Positions 45,933 through 56,250 of a stretch of 64,000 nt of DNA are shown here, piece after piece (position 1 is the first letter of the stretch; every line of letters starts with the position of its first letter). The translations under genes were made by a program, and so were the position numbers. The DNA comes from Vulcanibacillus modesticaldus (lineage in GTDB: Bacteria > Bacillota > Bacilli > Tepidibacillales > Tepidibacillaceae): NCBI RefSeq assembly GCF_001730235.1, contig NZ_MIJF01000078.1:1-64000 (forward strand), read 5' to 3'. The notes under the pieces were generated by a model. It had not been told where the DNA came from. It searched no databases and saw only the letters and a program-made list of their open reading frames with translations.

Positions 45933-47087
45933 ATGAGACAACCTTCTGTTTTAAAAACGTTTTTAATATTTTCATTGTGTACAAGCCTGTTATTTTTGAT
46001 AATAAGTAGCTTTATGTTGCAATATTCTAAAGTAATTAAGAGAAATAACATAAATAGCTTATATCCAGTTTATCTGAATTTTTCTACAGAACAAATAATG
46101 GATTTATTTGCAATGGAAATACCATATATTTCACATAATTTAATTAATAATAAAGATCTAACAACAGAGAGAAAGGGCTTTGGAGAACTATTGACCTCTT
46201 TTGCACCATTAGCTCCAGATGATTGGATAAAAAAAGAGATCCCTCCCTTTTCGAATTTAAATAATGAAGAGGTTATTCAGGTGGTTACATACAGGGATGA
46301 ATTAATGCCACCAAAGGAATTTTTTGAAGCTGAAAAAAACAAGGTTGTCAGTAATCAACAACAATTAAATAATGGAGAATCAAATCCAATAGAACAAACG
46401 GACCAAAGTTCAGTTGCAGTCACAAATGAAAAAAATAAAAAAGTTGTTTTTATCTACCATACCCATAATCGAGAGTCCTTTTTACCAGAATTAAATACCA
46501 AAAAAATAAATGAAGCTTTTCATCCCACTAAAAACATCACTTTGGTTGGCCAAGAGTTAGGTAAGGAATTAGAACGGTTGGGGATTGGAGCAGTTGTGTC
46601 TACCAAGGACTATTGGCCAGAATTAGAAAATTATAGTCTGTCATATAAGTATTCGCTGAAAACAGTACAAGCTGCACTTCAAGATAATAAAGATTATCAA
46701 ATTGTAATTGATATTCATCGGGATGGAAGTCCATCAGGTAAAGAGGTGACAACAAGAATTATCAATGGAAAAGAATATGGGTCAGTCCTATTTGTAATTG
46801 GGACAGCAAATAAAAATTACAAGCAAAATGAAGAATTTGCACTTAAAATACATCAGAGTTTAGAAAAATTATATCCTGGTTTATCTAGAGGGATATTTAA
46901 AAAGGAGAAAACTTATGGAACGAATGGAGAGTATAACCAATCTATCTTTCCAAACAGCATAACTATTGAAATTGGTGGAGTTTATAATTCTCTCGAAGAG
47001 GAATTCCGTACAGCACGAGCTATTGCTAGGGCAATTGCAGATGTATACTGGGACGCTGTACAGGTGAATGCAAAGCCATCTAGGTGA
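45933..47087 (+). CDS. spoIIP: Stage II sporulation protein P
   Basis: Membrane-anchored peptidoglycan hydrolase (amidase and endopeptidase) that works with SpoIID and SpoIIM in engulfment. An N-terminal membrane segment spans about residues 10-32. The catalytic domain starts VVFIYHTHNRESFLP near residue 170 and includes VIDIHRDGSPSGKEVT and the terminal NSITIEIGGVYNSLEEEFRTARAIARAIADVY (by position). The 384-residue length is normal. A CATATAGT at 45889-45896 could be the -10 of a sigma-E promoter, but the -35 is unclear. Its stop overlaps the next frame. Confidence 0.95.
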   Translation: MRQPSVLKTFLIFSLCTSLLFLIISSFMLQYSKVIKRNNINSLYPVYLNFSTEQIMDLFAMEIPYISHNLINNKDLTTERKGFGELLTSFAPLAPDDWIKKEIPPFSNLNNEEVIQVVTYRDELMPPKEFFEAEKNKVVSNQQQLNNGESNPIEQTDQSSVAVTNEKNKKVVFIYHTHNRESFLPELNTKKINEAFHPTKNITLVGQELGKELERLGIGAVVSTKDYWPELENYSLSYKYSLKTVQAALQDNKDYQIVIDIHRDGSPSGKEVTTRIINGKEYGSVLFVIGTANKNYKQNEEFALKIHQSLEKLYPGLSRGIFKKEKTYGTNGEYNQSIFPNSITIEIGGVYNSLEEEFRTARAIARAIADVYWDAVQVNAKPSR

Positions 47088-47116
47088 GTAAAACATTGAT
47101 TGTAGGGGGTGAGTTT

Positions 47117-47461
47117 TTGTTTCGATTAACTATTCAATTTGGGGTACTAGTTATTTTGTTGTTATTTGGAATTATACTTGGTATTAATGTGGCAGAAAAA
47201 GGGATCTATCGGGTGGCTGGCAGTCCAGATATGAATTCCAAAAGTTTTCAAATTAAACAAGGTGATAACCAAGTTGAAGTGATGGTTCTAGGTAAAACCT
47301 ATATTTCAAAAATACCAAAGAAAGATATGCTATCAACAAATAATAATGTTTCAATTAATAAGATTAATTTTCTAAGTGTTCTAGGTAATGAATTGGGAGA
47401 ATATTTACAAAAAGGGACTAGGAAGGGGTTAGAGTTACTTACAAATTTGTTAAAATCATAG
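47117..47461 (+). CDS. yqxA: YqxA-like small membrane protein (DUF3679 type)
   Basis: About 114 residues with one N-terminal membrane helix (FGVLVILLLFGIILGINVA) and a short soluble tail. It lies between spoIIP and lepA as Bacillus yqxA does, and the MxSxSFQI then GxxLGxYLQxGTRKGLELL pattern agrees with that family. Function unknown. I chose TTG at 47117, with TAGGGGGTG seven to eight bases upstream; a GTG at 47084 overlapping spoIIP is the alternative and would add 11 residues. Confidence 0.7.
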   Translation: MFRLTIQFGVLVILLLFGIILGINVAEKGIYRVAGSPDMNSKSFQIKQGDNQVEVMVLGKTYISKIPKKDMLSTNNNVSINKINFLSVLGNELGEYLQKGTRKGLELLTNLLKS

Positions 47462-47493
47462 ATGTTAAATAATAGATATTGGATTTAGTGAAG

Positions 47494-47528
47494 AAAAGGG
47501 TTGAAAGGTTTTTAGGCCCTTTTTTTGT
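47494..47528 (+). terminator. Terminator after yqxA
   Basis: AAAAGGG (47494-47500) and CCCTTTT (47517-47523) with a seven-T tail. Confidence 0.7.
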
Positions 47529-47586
47529 TTGTTGATATGTTAAAAGTTTGTTTTGGTTCTTTTTCAGAAAACAAAGCTATTCTTTA

Positions 47587-47615
47587 TTGTGTCGCTAATC
47601 AATAATTGATATAAT
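47587..47615 (+). promoter_or_regulatory. Promoter of lepA
   Basis: TTGTGT (47587-47592), 17 bp, perfect TATAAT (47610-47615), 43 bases before the lepA start. Confidence 0.65.
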
Positions 47616-47658
47616 AAAAAGCAGTGCATTTTTGTAACGGTTTTAGGAGGGTTGCATC

Positions 47659-49470
47659 ATGAGCGATCAAGATAGACAAAAGAAGATTAGGAATTTTTCA
47701 ATTATCGCACATATTGACCACGGAAAATCTACCTTAGCTGATCGCATTCTAGAGTATACTGGTGCTTTAACAAAAAGAGAAATGGAAGACCAAGTTCTAG
47801 ACCAAATGGAATTAGAACGTGAACGGGGAATTACCATCAAATTGCAAGCGGTTCGCTTAAATTATAAGGCAAAAGATGGGGAAGAATATGTTTTAAATTT
47901 AATAGATACGCCGGGACACGTTGATTTTTCGTATGAAGTTTCAAGGTCTCTAGCAGCTTGTGAAGGAGCAATATTGGTAGTTGATGCTGCTCAAGGGATT
48001 GAAGCTCAAACATTAGCAAATGTTTATTTAGCATTAGAAAATGATTTAGAAATCTTACCTGTCGTAAATAAAATTGATTTACCCAGTGCTGAGCCAGAAA
48101 GGGTAAAACAAGAGATCGAAGATGTAATTGGATTAGACGCTTCTGACGCTGTATTAGCTTCAGCTAAAGAAGGAATTGGAATTGAAGATATCTTAGAGCA
48201 GATCGTCAAAAAGGTACCTGCGCCATCCGGTTCTTCTGATGAACCATTACAAGCACTTATTTTTGATTCTCATTATGATCCATATAAGGGTGTAATCACA
48301 TATATTCGCGTGGTAAATGGAACGATAAGACCTGGTATGAAGATCAAAATGATGTCAACCGGGAAAACATTTGATGTAACAGAGGTTGGTGTATTCAAAC
48401 CTAAAATGACTCCAATAAATGAATTGAAAGTTGGAGATGTTGGATTTGTAGTTGCGTCAATCAAGAACGTGAAAGATACGCGGGTCGGAGATACCATAAC
48501 AGATGCTAAAAGATCGGCTAAAGAGCCATTACCGGGATATCGTCAAGTTAATCCGATGGTTTTCTGTGGTTTATATCCTGTAGATAGTAAAGATTATAAT
48601 GATTTAAGGGAAGCTTTAGAAAAACTTGAGCTTAACGATGCGGCTTTAAAATATGAGCCAGAAACATCTCAAGCATTGGGTTTTGGTTTTAGATGTGGTT
48701 TTTTAGGATTACTTCATATGGAGATCATTCAAGAACGTATTGAACGCGAGTTTGGCATTCAATTAATAACAACCGCACCTAGCGTAATCTACAAGGTAAA
48801 TAAGACTAATGGTGAGAAGATAACAATTGATAATCCTTCAGCAATGCCAGAACCAAGTGTTATAGAAAGTATTGAAGAACCATACGTAAAGGCGAGTATC
48901 ATGGTTCCTAACGATTATGTAGGTCCTGTTATGGAAATCTGTCAAAGTAAGCGTGGAGAATATGTTGATATGCAGTATCTAGATACCAATCGTGTAACTT
49001 TGACCTATCATATGCCTTTATCGGAAATCGTATATGACTTTTTTGACCAATTAAAATCCAATACAAAGGGTTATGCTTCCTTTGATTATGAATTAATAGG
49101 ATATAAACCATCAAAACTGGTTAAGATTGATATTTTATTAAATGGTGAAAAAGTAGATGCCTTATCTTTTATTGCTCATAAGGATAAAGCATATTACAGA
49201 GGTAAACAGATTGCAGAAAAACTTAAAAAATTAATCCCTAGACAGATGTTTGAAGTGCCTATCCAAGCTGCCATTGGTAATAAGATAATTGCTAGAGAGA
49301 CTATTAGTGCGATGCGGAAAAATGTCTTGGCAAAATGTTATGGTGGTGACATATCCCGTAAAAGAAAGTTGTTAGAAAAGCAAAAAGAAGGTAAAAAACG
49401 AATGAAGTCCGTTGGAACGGTGGAAGTTCCACAAGAGGCATTTATGGCTGTATTAAAAATTGATGATTAA
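47659..49470 (+). CDS. lepA: Elongation factor 4 (LepA)
   Basis: Ribosome-associated translational GTPase. The P-loop [14 protein letters not shown], switch [10 protein letters not shown] and [10 protein letters not shown] are in the first 140 residues. Domains II, III and V follow, then the LepA-specific C-terminal domain ([65 protein letters not shown] by position). Length 603 residues is typical. GGAGGG precedes the ATG. It is followed by a terminator and hemW, as in Bacillus. Confidence 0.97.
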   Translation: MSDQDRQKKIRNFSIIAHIDHGKSTLADRILEYTGALTKREMEDQVLDQMELERERGITIKLQAVRLNYKAKDGEEYVLNLIDTPGHVDFSYEVSRSLAACEGAILVVDAAQGIEAQTLANVYLALENDLEILPVVNKIDLPSAEPERVKQEIEDVIGLDASDAVLASAKEGIGIEDILEQIVKKVPAPSGSSDEPLQALIFDSHYDPYKGVITYIRVVNGTIRPGMKIKMMSTGKTFDVTEVGVFKPKMTPINELKVGDVGFVVASIKNVKDTRVGDTITDAKRSAKEPLPGYRQVNPMVFCGLYPVDSKDYNDLREALEKLELNDAALKYEPETSQALGFGFRCGFLGLLHMEIIQERIEREFGIQLITTAPSVIYKVNKTNGEKITIDNPSAMPEPSVIESIEEPYVKASIMVPNDYVGPVMEICQSKRGEYVDMQYLDTNRVTLTYHMPLSEIVYDFFDQLKSNTKGYASFDYELIGYKPSKLVKIDILLNGEKVDALSFIAHKDKAYYRGKQIAEKLKKLIPRQMFEVPIQAAIGNKIIARETISAMRKNVLAKCYGGDISRKRKLLEKQKEGKKRMKSVGTVEVPQEAFMAVLKIDD

Positions 49471-49495
49471 AATATAAAGATAAACTCTTTTAGAC

Positions 49496-49520
49496 AAAGT
49501 CACCCGTGAGGGTGATTTTG
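49496..49520 (+). terminator. Terminator after lepA
   Basis: TCACCC, GTGA loop, GGGTGA, extended by AAAg/tTTT pairs and a T tail. Confidence 0.82.
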
Positions 49521-49567
49521 CTATCATTTAGGGAACTGTAGTTTCTTTTTTAATATAGACAAATTTG

Positions 49568-49640
49568 AAGTGGTATTTTGTATAAGTGCGGCTTTTGGGA
49601 GTGAAAACGGACAAGGTGAGCACGTTACAAAATACCACTT
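49568..49640 (-). repeat. Dispersed hairpin repeat, copy B
   Basis: Arms AAGTGGTATTTTGTA (49568-49582) and TACAAAATACCACTT (49626-49640) are perfectly complementary over 15 bp around the conserved core, read in the opposite orientation to copy A. It ends 26 bases before the hemW start, so it would be in the hemW leader if transcription starts upstream. An extra CACTTATACAAAATA follows at 49636-49650. Confidence 0.87.
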
Positions 49641-49665
49641 ATACAAAATAAAAGGTGGTCAAATA

Positions 49666-50808
49666 ATGGCTGATGCTGTATATATTCACATTCCGTTTTG
49701 TGTAAAAAAATGTCACTATTGCGACTTCAATTCTTATGCTTACCAAGATCAATATATTAGCGACTATCTAAAAGCATTAGAACTAGAAATGAAAATGACA
49801 GTAGAACAATTTCCTCCCAAAAAAATAAAGACAATTTATATTGGGGGAGGAACGCCAACGGTTTTAAATGCCATGGAGATGGAATATTTACTATCCTCTA
49901 TATCTAAATATTTTCACTACATGGATGAACAGATTGAATTTACTATCGAAGCGAACCCAGGTACACTTGACCCTGAAAAATTAAAGATAATGGCAGAATA
50001 TGGGGTTAATCGGATTAGTATGGGAGTTCAAGGTTTTCAGGATGAATTGTTATCATATTTAGGGAGAATTCATAATCAAAAAGATGTATATAAGAGTATT
50101 GAAATGGCAAGGAAGTTTGGCTTTTCAAACTTGAGTATTGATTTGATGTTTGGGCTTCCAAAACAGGATATCAAAATGTTAGAGGAAAGTTTAGACAAGG
50201 CCATTGATTTAGAAATACCTCATATGTCTGTTTATGGATTAAAAATAGAGGAGAACACTTTATTTCACACATTAGCAGAGAAAAATGCTCTACCCCTACC
50301 TACAGAAAAAATTGAACTTCAAATGTATCTTTTAACCATCGAAAAGATGAAAAAAAATGGGTATCTCCATTACGAAATTAGTAATTTTGCTAAACCAGGT
50401 TTTGAAAGTATGCATAATATTAATTATTGGAGAAATGGGGATTATTACGGATTGGGGGCAGGTGCACATGGGTATATAAACAATGTAAGACATGAAAATA
50501 TCCGAGGTGTTAAACAATACTTTAAGGCAATAATTGAGGATGGTAAATTACCAAAAGTAGATGAATATTTAATCCCATTAGACGAGAAAAAAGAAGATAC
50601 AATGATGCTTGGGTTGCGGATGCTATCGGGTGTCAAGTATAGCGAATATAAAACGTTATTTGGTGAAAATCTATTAGATAGATTCAATGAACAAGTCGAT
50701 AAATTAGTAGCTTTAGGATTACTCGTTAAAGATGAGGAAGGTGTAAGATTATCAGATAAGGGTTTAATATATGGTAATGAAGTGTTTGCAGAATTTATTT
50801 CATTATAG
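49666..50808 (+). CDS. hemW: HemW, radical SAM heme chaperone
   Basis: Radical SAM protein of 380 residues, formerly annotated as oxygen-independent coproporphyrinogen oxidase. The cluster cysteines are in HIPFCVKKCHYCDFNSY (Cys12, 16, 19), followed by TIYIGGGTPTVL, EANPGTL and RISMGVQGFQ, with YEISNFAKPG and a C-terminal HemN-like domain. Lack of the N-terminal extension of true HemN favours HemW, which binds heme and delivers it to respiratory proteins. The ATG at 49666 has AAAGGTGG upstream; an open frame from 49570 runs through the hairpin repeat and is not real. Order lepA-hemW-hrcA is as in Bacillus. Confidence 0.93.
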   Translation: MADAVYIHIPFCVKKCHYCDFNSYAYQDQYISDYLKALELEMKMTVEQFPPKKIKTIYIGGGTPTVLNAMEMEYLLSSISKYFHYMDEQIEFTIEANPGTLDPEKLKIMAEYGVNRISMGVQGFQDELLSYLGRIHNQKDVYKSIEMARKFGFSNLSIDLMFGLPKQDIKMLEESLDKAIDLEIPHMSVYGLKIEENTLFHTLAEKNALPLPTEKIELQMYLLTIEKMKKNGYLHYEISNFAKPGFESMHNINYWRNGDYYGLGAGAHGYINNVRHENIRGVKQYFKAIIEDGKLPKVDEYLIPLDEKKEDTMMLGLRMLSGVKYSEYKTLFGENLLDRFNEQVDKLVALGLLVKDEEGVRLSDKGLIYGNEVFAEFISL

Positions 50809-50811
50809 GAA

Positions 50812-50841
50812 TTGACAAGACGGGGCTAAATTTGGTATTTT
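50812..50841 (+). promoter_or_regulatory. Sigma-A promoter of the hrcA-dnaK operon
   Basis: TTGACA (50812-50817), 18 bp, TATTTT (50836-50841). The start point would lie just before the CIRCE operator. Confidence 0.7.
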
Positions 50842-50852
50842 GATATTAGATA

Positions 50853-50879
50853 TTAGCACTCACTTAGTAAGAGTGCTAA
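50853..50879 (+). promoter_or_regulatory. CIRCE operator (HrcA binding site)
   Basis: TTAGCACTC, nine bases, GAGTGCTAA: an exact match to the consensus inverted repeat. It lies directly after the promoter and 62 bases before hrcA. Confidence 0.97.
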
Positions 50880-50940
50880 TAAATGAAGGTTAAATATGAG
50901 ACTTTCTTATAGTCTTCTGTTGGGATTGGAGGTGGATGGT

Positions 50941-51981
50941 GTGCTTTCTGAAAGACAAAAATTAATTCTAAGTGCTGTTGTGGATAATTATATACAATCT
51001 GCAGAACCGATTGGCTCAAGGTCAATTGCTAAGCGAAATGATATTGGTTTTAGTCCTGCAACCATCCGAAATGAAATGGCTGATTTAGAGGAGATGGGTT
51101 TTTTAATCCAGCCCCATACTTCAGCGGGTAGAATCCCGTCTAATAAGGGGTATCGCTATTATGTTGACCATTTAATCAATCCACAAGGTATAAAAATATC
51201 TAAAGACGTTTTAAATAATATCAGAAAAATTTTTACCGAGCAGTTTAATGAGTTTGAACAAGTCATTGAACAAACCGCAACAATTCTCTCAGAAATTACT
51301 AATTATACAAGTATAATTTTAGGTCCAGAAATTTTTAACACTAAATTAAAGCATATTCAGATAATCCCTTTAGCCGATAATAGTATTATTGTTATTCTTG
51401 TAACTAATACTGGAAAAGTAGAGCATAAAACTCTGACTATCCCCAAAGGGGTTTCATCTGATGAGATAGAGAGATTGGTTAATTTTTTAAATTCTAAACT
51501 GGTTGGAGTACCGTTATATCAACTTAAATCTAAGATAAAATCGGAAATTTATCAAGAATTTATCACAAATTTTAACAACTATGAGCGTTCAATGGCGATA
51601 ATCGACCAATTATTTATAGATCTTGATCAGGATTCTGATAACAAAGTTTATGTTGGCGGAGCTACCAACATTTTAAACCAACCAGAATTTAACGATCTTG
51701 AGATTATCAAAGATATTTTTAGTCTATTCGAAAGAACCGATGAAGTTAAGCAATTGATTAAACCAAATAATAAAGGGATTGAAGTTAGAATAGGAACTGA
51801 AAATAATCTAGAAACTGCTAGCAATTGTAGTGTTATCACAGCTACTTATGAGGTAGATGGAGAATCGATTGGAACCATTGGTATTTTTGGGCCTACTCGA
51901 ATGAACTACAGTCGAGTAATCAGGATTTTAGAATATTTAGCAGATGATTTTACGCAGTTTTTCACCCGTTTATATAAATAG
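50941..51981 (+). CDS. hrcA: Heat-shock repressor HrcA
   Basis: CIRCE-binding repressor of 346 residues. The N-terminal winged helix includes LSERQKLILSAVVDNYIQSAEPIGSR and SPATIRNEMADLEEMGFL, followed by PHTSAGRIPSNKGYRYYVD, all diagnostic. The C-terminal part ends GTIGIFGPTRMNYSRVIRILEYLAD. The GTG at 50941 is chosen because GGAGGTGG is just upstream and it gives the usual N-terminus; an ATG at 50896 would add 15 residues. It heads an operon in which a group II-like chaperonin, not grpE, is the next gene. Confidence 0.95.
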   Translation: MLSERQKLILSAVVDNYIQSAEPIGSRSIAKRNDIGFSPATIRNEMADLEEMGFLIQPHTSAGRIPSNKGYRYYVDHLINPQGIKISKDVLNNIRKIFTEQFNEFEQVIEQTATILSEITNYTSIILGPEIFNTKLKHIQIIPLADNSIIVILVTNTGKVEHKTLTIPKGVSSDEIERLVNFLNSKLVGVPLYQLKSKIKSEIYQEFITNFNNYERSMAIIDQLFIDLDQDSDNKVYVGGATNILNQPEFNDLEIIKDIFSLFERTDEVKQLIKPNNKGIEVRIGTENNLETASNCSVITATYEVDGESIGTIGIFGPTRMNYSRVIRILEYLADDFTQFFTRLYK

Positions 51982-52017
51982 ATTAATTGTATTCATTACA
52001 GAGACTTTAATATAAAA

Positions 52018-52036
52018 TGGGGGATTCTACCCCCTT
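52018..52036 (+). other. GC-rich hairpin between hrcA and the chaperonin gene
   Basis: GGGGG, short loop, CCCCC at 52018-52035 followed by TTG. Too short of a T tract to be a sure terminator; it may reduce readthrough or protect the downstream mRNA. Confidence 0.45.
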
Positions 52037-52061
52037 GTTTCCTGTGAAAGGATGTTTACCA

Positions 52062-53609
52062 ATGCAAAGTAGTAGTAATAATGCCGGACAAGGGATAGAA
52101 GATAAGTTAGCTGCGTTACATACTAATGTAAATGCAATTCGTTCAATTGCCTCTGCCGTTGAAGGAACATTTGGTCCTAAGGGCTTGGATACGATGTTAG
52201 TGGATACGGCAGGTAAGGTTGTTATAACTAATGATGGTGTTACGATTTTAAATAAAATCGAAGTAAACCATCCGGCGGCAAAAATGTTAATTCAAGTTGC
52301 CCGCTCCCAACAAAACGAAGTAGGAGATGGAACAACTACTGCTACGATTTTGTCAAGTGAGTTATTGTCTGAAGCTGTTAGTCAAGTAGACAAGGGAGTT
52401 CCGATACCAAAAGTAATATCGGGCATCAAAAAAGGAGTCCAAATAGCTATACAATTATTGCGACAATTAGCTAGGCCGGTATCTATTGAAGATTACTCAG
52501 TTTTATATCAGATTGCCTTAGTTGCCGGCAGGGAGCATGAAGATATCGCAAAATTGATAGTAAGGGCTGCTAAACTTATTGGAAATGATAAATTGCTGAA
52601 TGACAATTTTAAATTGGCCGATTCGATTGTTGCTCATGAAGGTTCGGAGAATGAATTAATATCTGGTTTAATGATAAATAAGAGAAGAATGAACTCACAA
52701 ATGCCCGATAAAGTAGAAAATGTTAATGTGTTAGTTATTCAAGATGCCTTTGAACCTGAAGAAATTGATGAGGAAGCATTGGGTACCGAGATTGGCTTCA
52801 GCAAATATTTAGAATTCAAAGAGATTTTTAAACAAAATTTAAAAAAAATTACAGAATTAGGTATCGAATTTATTGCAGTAAATCGTGGCGTTGACCCAGT
52901 AGCTGAAGAATTTTGTGTTGACCATGGAATAATGGTTATTCAACATTTGACTAGTGAAGAAATAAAGCGTTTAGCAGAACATACTGGAGCTAAAACGATC
53001 AAGCGCTCTGGTTTAAATAAGGTCTTGGATGATTTAAAAACTTACATAGGCCATGCTAAGGTAGTTTATGAAGATGAGAAGTTAAAGAAAACCAGGGTTA
53101 TTGAAGGTAAAGGCAAACCAGTTGCAACTATCCTTGTAGGAGCTTCTACAGGTGAAATTGTTGAAGAAAGGGAAAGGATTGCTAAAGACGCTGCTTCATC
53201 TGTTCAGGCAGCAATCCGTGGAGGTTATCTGCCTGGTGGTGGGTCAATCGAAACATTTATTGCAGCTGAGATAGAGAATCGTCGTGATCAAATAAGAGGT
53301 ATGGAAGGTTTCGGAGTTTTAGCGGTTGCTAAAGCATTGAAAAAACCGATGGCGCAAATTATTCTTAATGCCGGTTTTAATCCACTAGAAAAATTAGAAG
53401 AAGTAATGATAGCTCAAATGGAACAGCGTAAAGAAGGAATCGGAATTGATGCTGATTCTGGAATGTTGATAGATATGGAAGAAGCAGGTGTTATCGATCC
53501 TTCTTTGGTAAAAATTCATGCGATTAATGCTGCGGCCGAAATTACCGAAGCTATCTTAAGGATTCATACCATAATCAAGATGAGGAGTCCAGACGACGAT
53601 CAAGATTAG
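52062..53609 (+). CDS. Archaeal-type (group II-like, 'group III') chaperonin
   Basis: A 515-residue chaperonin related to the thermosome/CCT, not to GroEL. ATP-site motifs are FGPKGLD (GPKG 38-41), NDGVT (57-61) and GDGTTT (88-93), with the late equatorial GGYLPGGGSIE and GIDADSGMLIDMEEAGVIDPSLVK. The apical part has VNRGVDPVAEEFCVDHGIM, as in group II proteins, where a built-in lid replaces GroES. Such archaeal-like chaperonins are known in a few Firmicutes (for example Carboxydothermus hydrogenoformans), in the dnaK operon. Here it lies between hrcA and grpE under CIRCE control. ATG at 52062 follows GAAAGGATG; the frame from 52017 covers the GGGGG/CCCCC hairpin. No groES or groEL is seen in the window. 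Confidence 0.95.
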   Translation: MQSSSNNAGQGIEDKLAALHTNVNAIRSIASAVEGTFGPKGLDTMLVDTAGKVVITNDGVTILNKIEVNHPAAKMLIQVARSQQNEVGDGTTTATILSSELLSEAVSQVDKGVPIPKVISGIKKGVQIAIQLLRQLARPVSIEDYSVLYQIALVAGREHEDIAKLIVRAAKLIGNDKLLNDNFKLADSIVAHEGSENELISGLMINKRRMNSQMPDKVENVNVLVIQDAFEPEEIDEEALGTEIGFSKYLEFKEIFKQNLKKITELGIEFIAVNRGVDPVAEEFCVDHGIMVIQHLTSEEIKRLAEHTGAKTIKRSGLNKVLDDLKTYIGHAKVVYEDEKLKKTRVIEGKGKPVATILVGASTGEIVEERERIAKDAASSVQAAIRGGYLPGGGSIETFIAAEIENRRDQIRGMEGFGVLAVAKALKKPMAQIILNAGFNPLEKLEEVMIAQMEQRKEGIGIDADSGMLIDMEEAGVIDPSLVKIHAINAAAEITEAILRIHTIIKMRSPDDDQD

Positions 53610-53620
53610 GAGGTGACCAA

Positions 53621-54205
53621 ATGAGTGATAAAGAAAGGAAGACAGGGAATATAGCTATGGAAGAAGAAAAGGTAGAAAAAACTGAAGAAAACACTAATGA
53701 TGAGGTTAAAAATCAGACAATAGAGGGAGAAGTTACCTCAGAAGAAGAGGTAGCAGTGGATGAAGTGGCAAACTTGAAGAAAACAATAGAAGATTTACAA
53801 AATCGTCTGTTACGTTCTCAAGCCGATTTTGATAATTATAGGAAAAGAACACGTACAGAAAAAGAGGAATTAGCAAAATATGCAAACGCTAAATTGATAG
53901 AAGCATTACTTCCAACTTTCGATAATTTTGCAAGGGCTATTGAAGCAAGTAAAGAAAATCAGAATTTTGAAACCTTGGTTCAAGGGGTTGAAATGGTTTA
54001 CCGTCAATTGGAAGAGTTATTGGTTAAAGAGGGCCTCGAACCAATTGAAGCGGTTGGTCAACATTTTGATCCTGAGATCCATCAGGCTGTGATGCAGGTA
54101 GAATCTGATCAATATGAATCAGGTGTTGTGGTGGAAGAATTACAAAAGGGCTATAAATTTAAAGGTAAAGTAATTCGTCCATCTATGGTAAAAGTAAATA
54201 CTTAG
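53621..54205 (+). CDS. grpE: GrpE nucleotide exchange factor
   Basis: Exchange factor that releases ADP from DnaK. The 194-residue protein has a long acidic, disordered N-terminus (about 1-50), then a coiled-coil (EVANLKKTIEDLQNRLLRSQADFDNYRKRT, by position 49-78) and the C-terminal beta part with GVEMVYRQLEELLVKEGLEPIEA and FDPEIHQAVMQ. It begins 11 bases after the chaperonin stop with AGGAGGTG, so it is in the same operon, and is followed by dnaK. Confidence 0.96.
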   Translation: MSDKERKTGNIAMEEEKVEKTEENTNDEVKNQTIEGEVTSEEEVAVDEVANLKKTIEDLQNRLLRSQADFDNYRKRTRTEKEELAKYANAKLIEALLPTFDNFARAIEASKENQNFETLVQGVEMVYRQLEELLVKEGLEPIEAVGQHFDPEIHQAVMQVESDQYESGVVVEELQKGYKFKGKVIRPSMVKVNT

Positions 54206-54259
54206 ATCTTCTTTAGAATATTTGAATTTGGATAACTTTAGAAAATAAAAAATTAGTAA

Positions 54260-56110
<1,851 letters not shown>

Positions 56111-56119
56111 TAATATTAG

Positions 56120-56152
56120 AAAAGTCAAAGTCAATTCTTGGCTTTGACTTTT
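56120..56152 (+). terminator. Terminator between dnaK and dnaJ
   Basis: AAAAGTCAAAG (56120-56130) pairs with CTTTGACTTTT (56142-56152), an 11-bp perfect stem with T-rich end. It should lower dnaJ expression relative to dnaK. Confidence 0.85.
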
Positions 56153-56193
56153 AGCTTTATCAAGCGTTTGAAAAATCTCTTTTTGATTAAAGT

Positions 56194-56222
56194 TTGGCTT
56201 GATAGTAGATTTTTATTATAGA
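56194..56222 (+). promoter_or_regulatory. Possible internal promoter of dnaJ
   Basis: TTGGCT (56194-56199), 17 bp, TATAGA (56217-56222), 29 bases before the dnaJ start. TATCAAGC at 56158-56165 can pair with GCTTGATA at 56197-56204, overlapping the -35. Confidence 0.4.
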
Positions 56223-56250
56223 AGCTTTTGATGAAGGACGGGGGAATTAG

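Noticed and set aside
49570-49665. N-terminal extension of HemW
   Set aside because: It runs through the hairpin repeat and is absent from HemW proteins. The ATG at 49666 has a good ribosome site.
52017-52061. N-terminal extension of the chaperonin
   Set aside because: It covers the GGGGG/CCCCC hairpin, has no ribosome site and does not look like chaperonin sequence.
52062-53609. GroEL-type chaperonin
   Set aside because: The sequence follows the thermosome/CCT pattern and lacks the GroEL C-terminal GGM tail; there is no groES.
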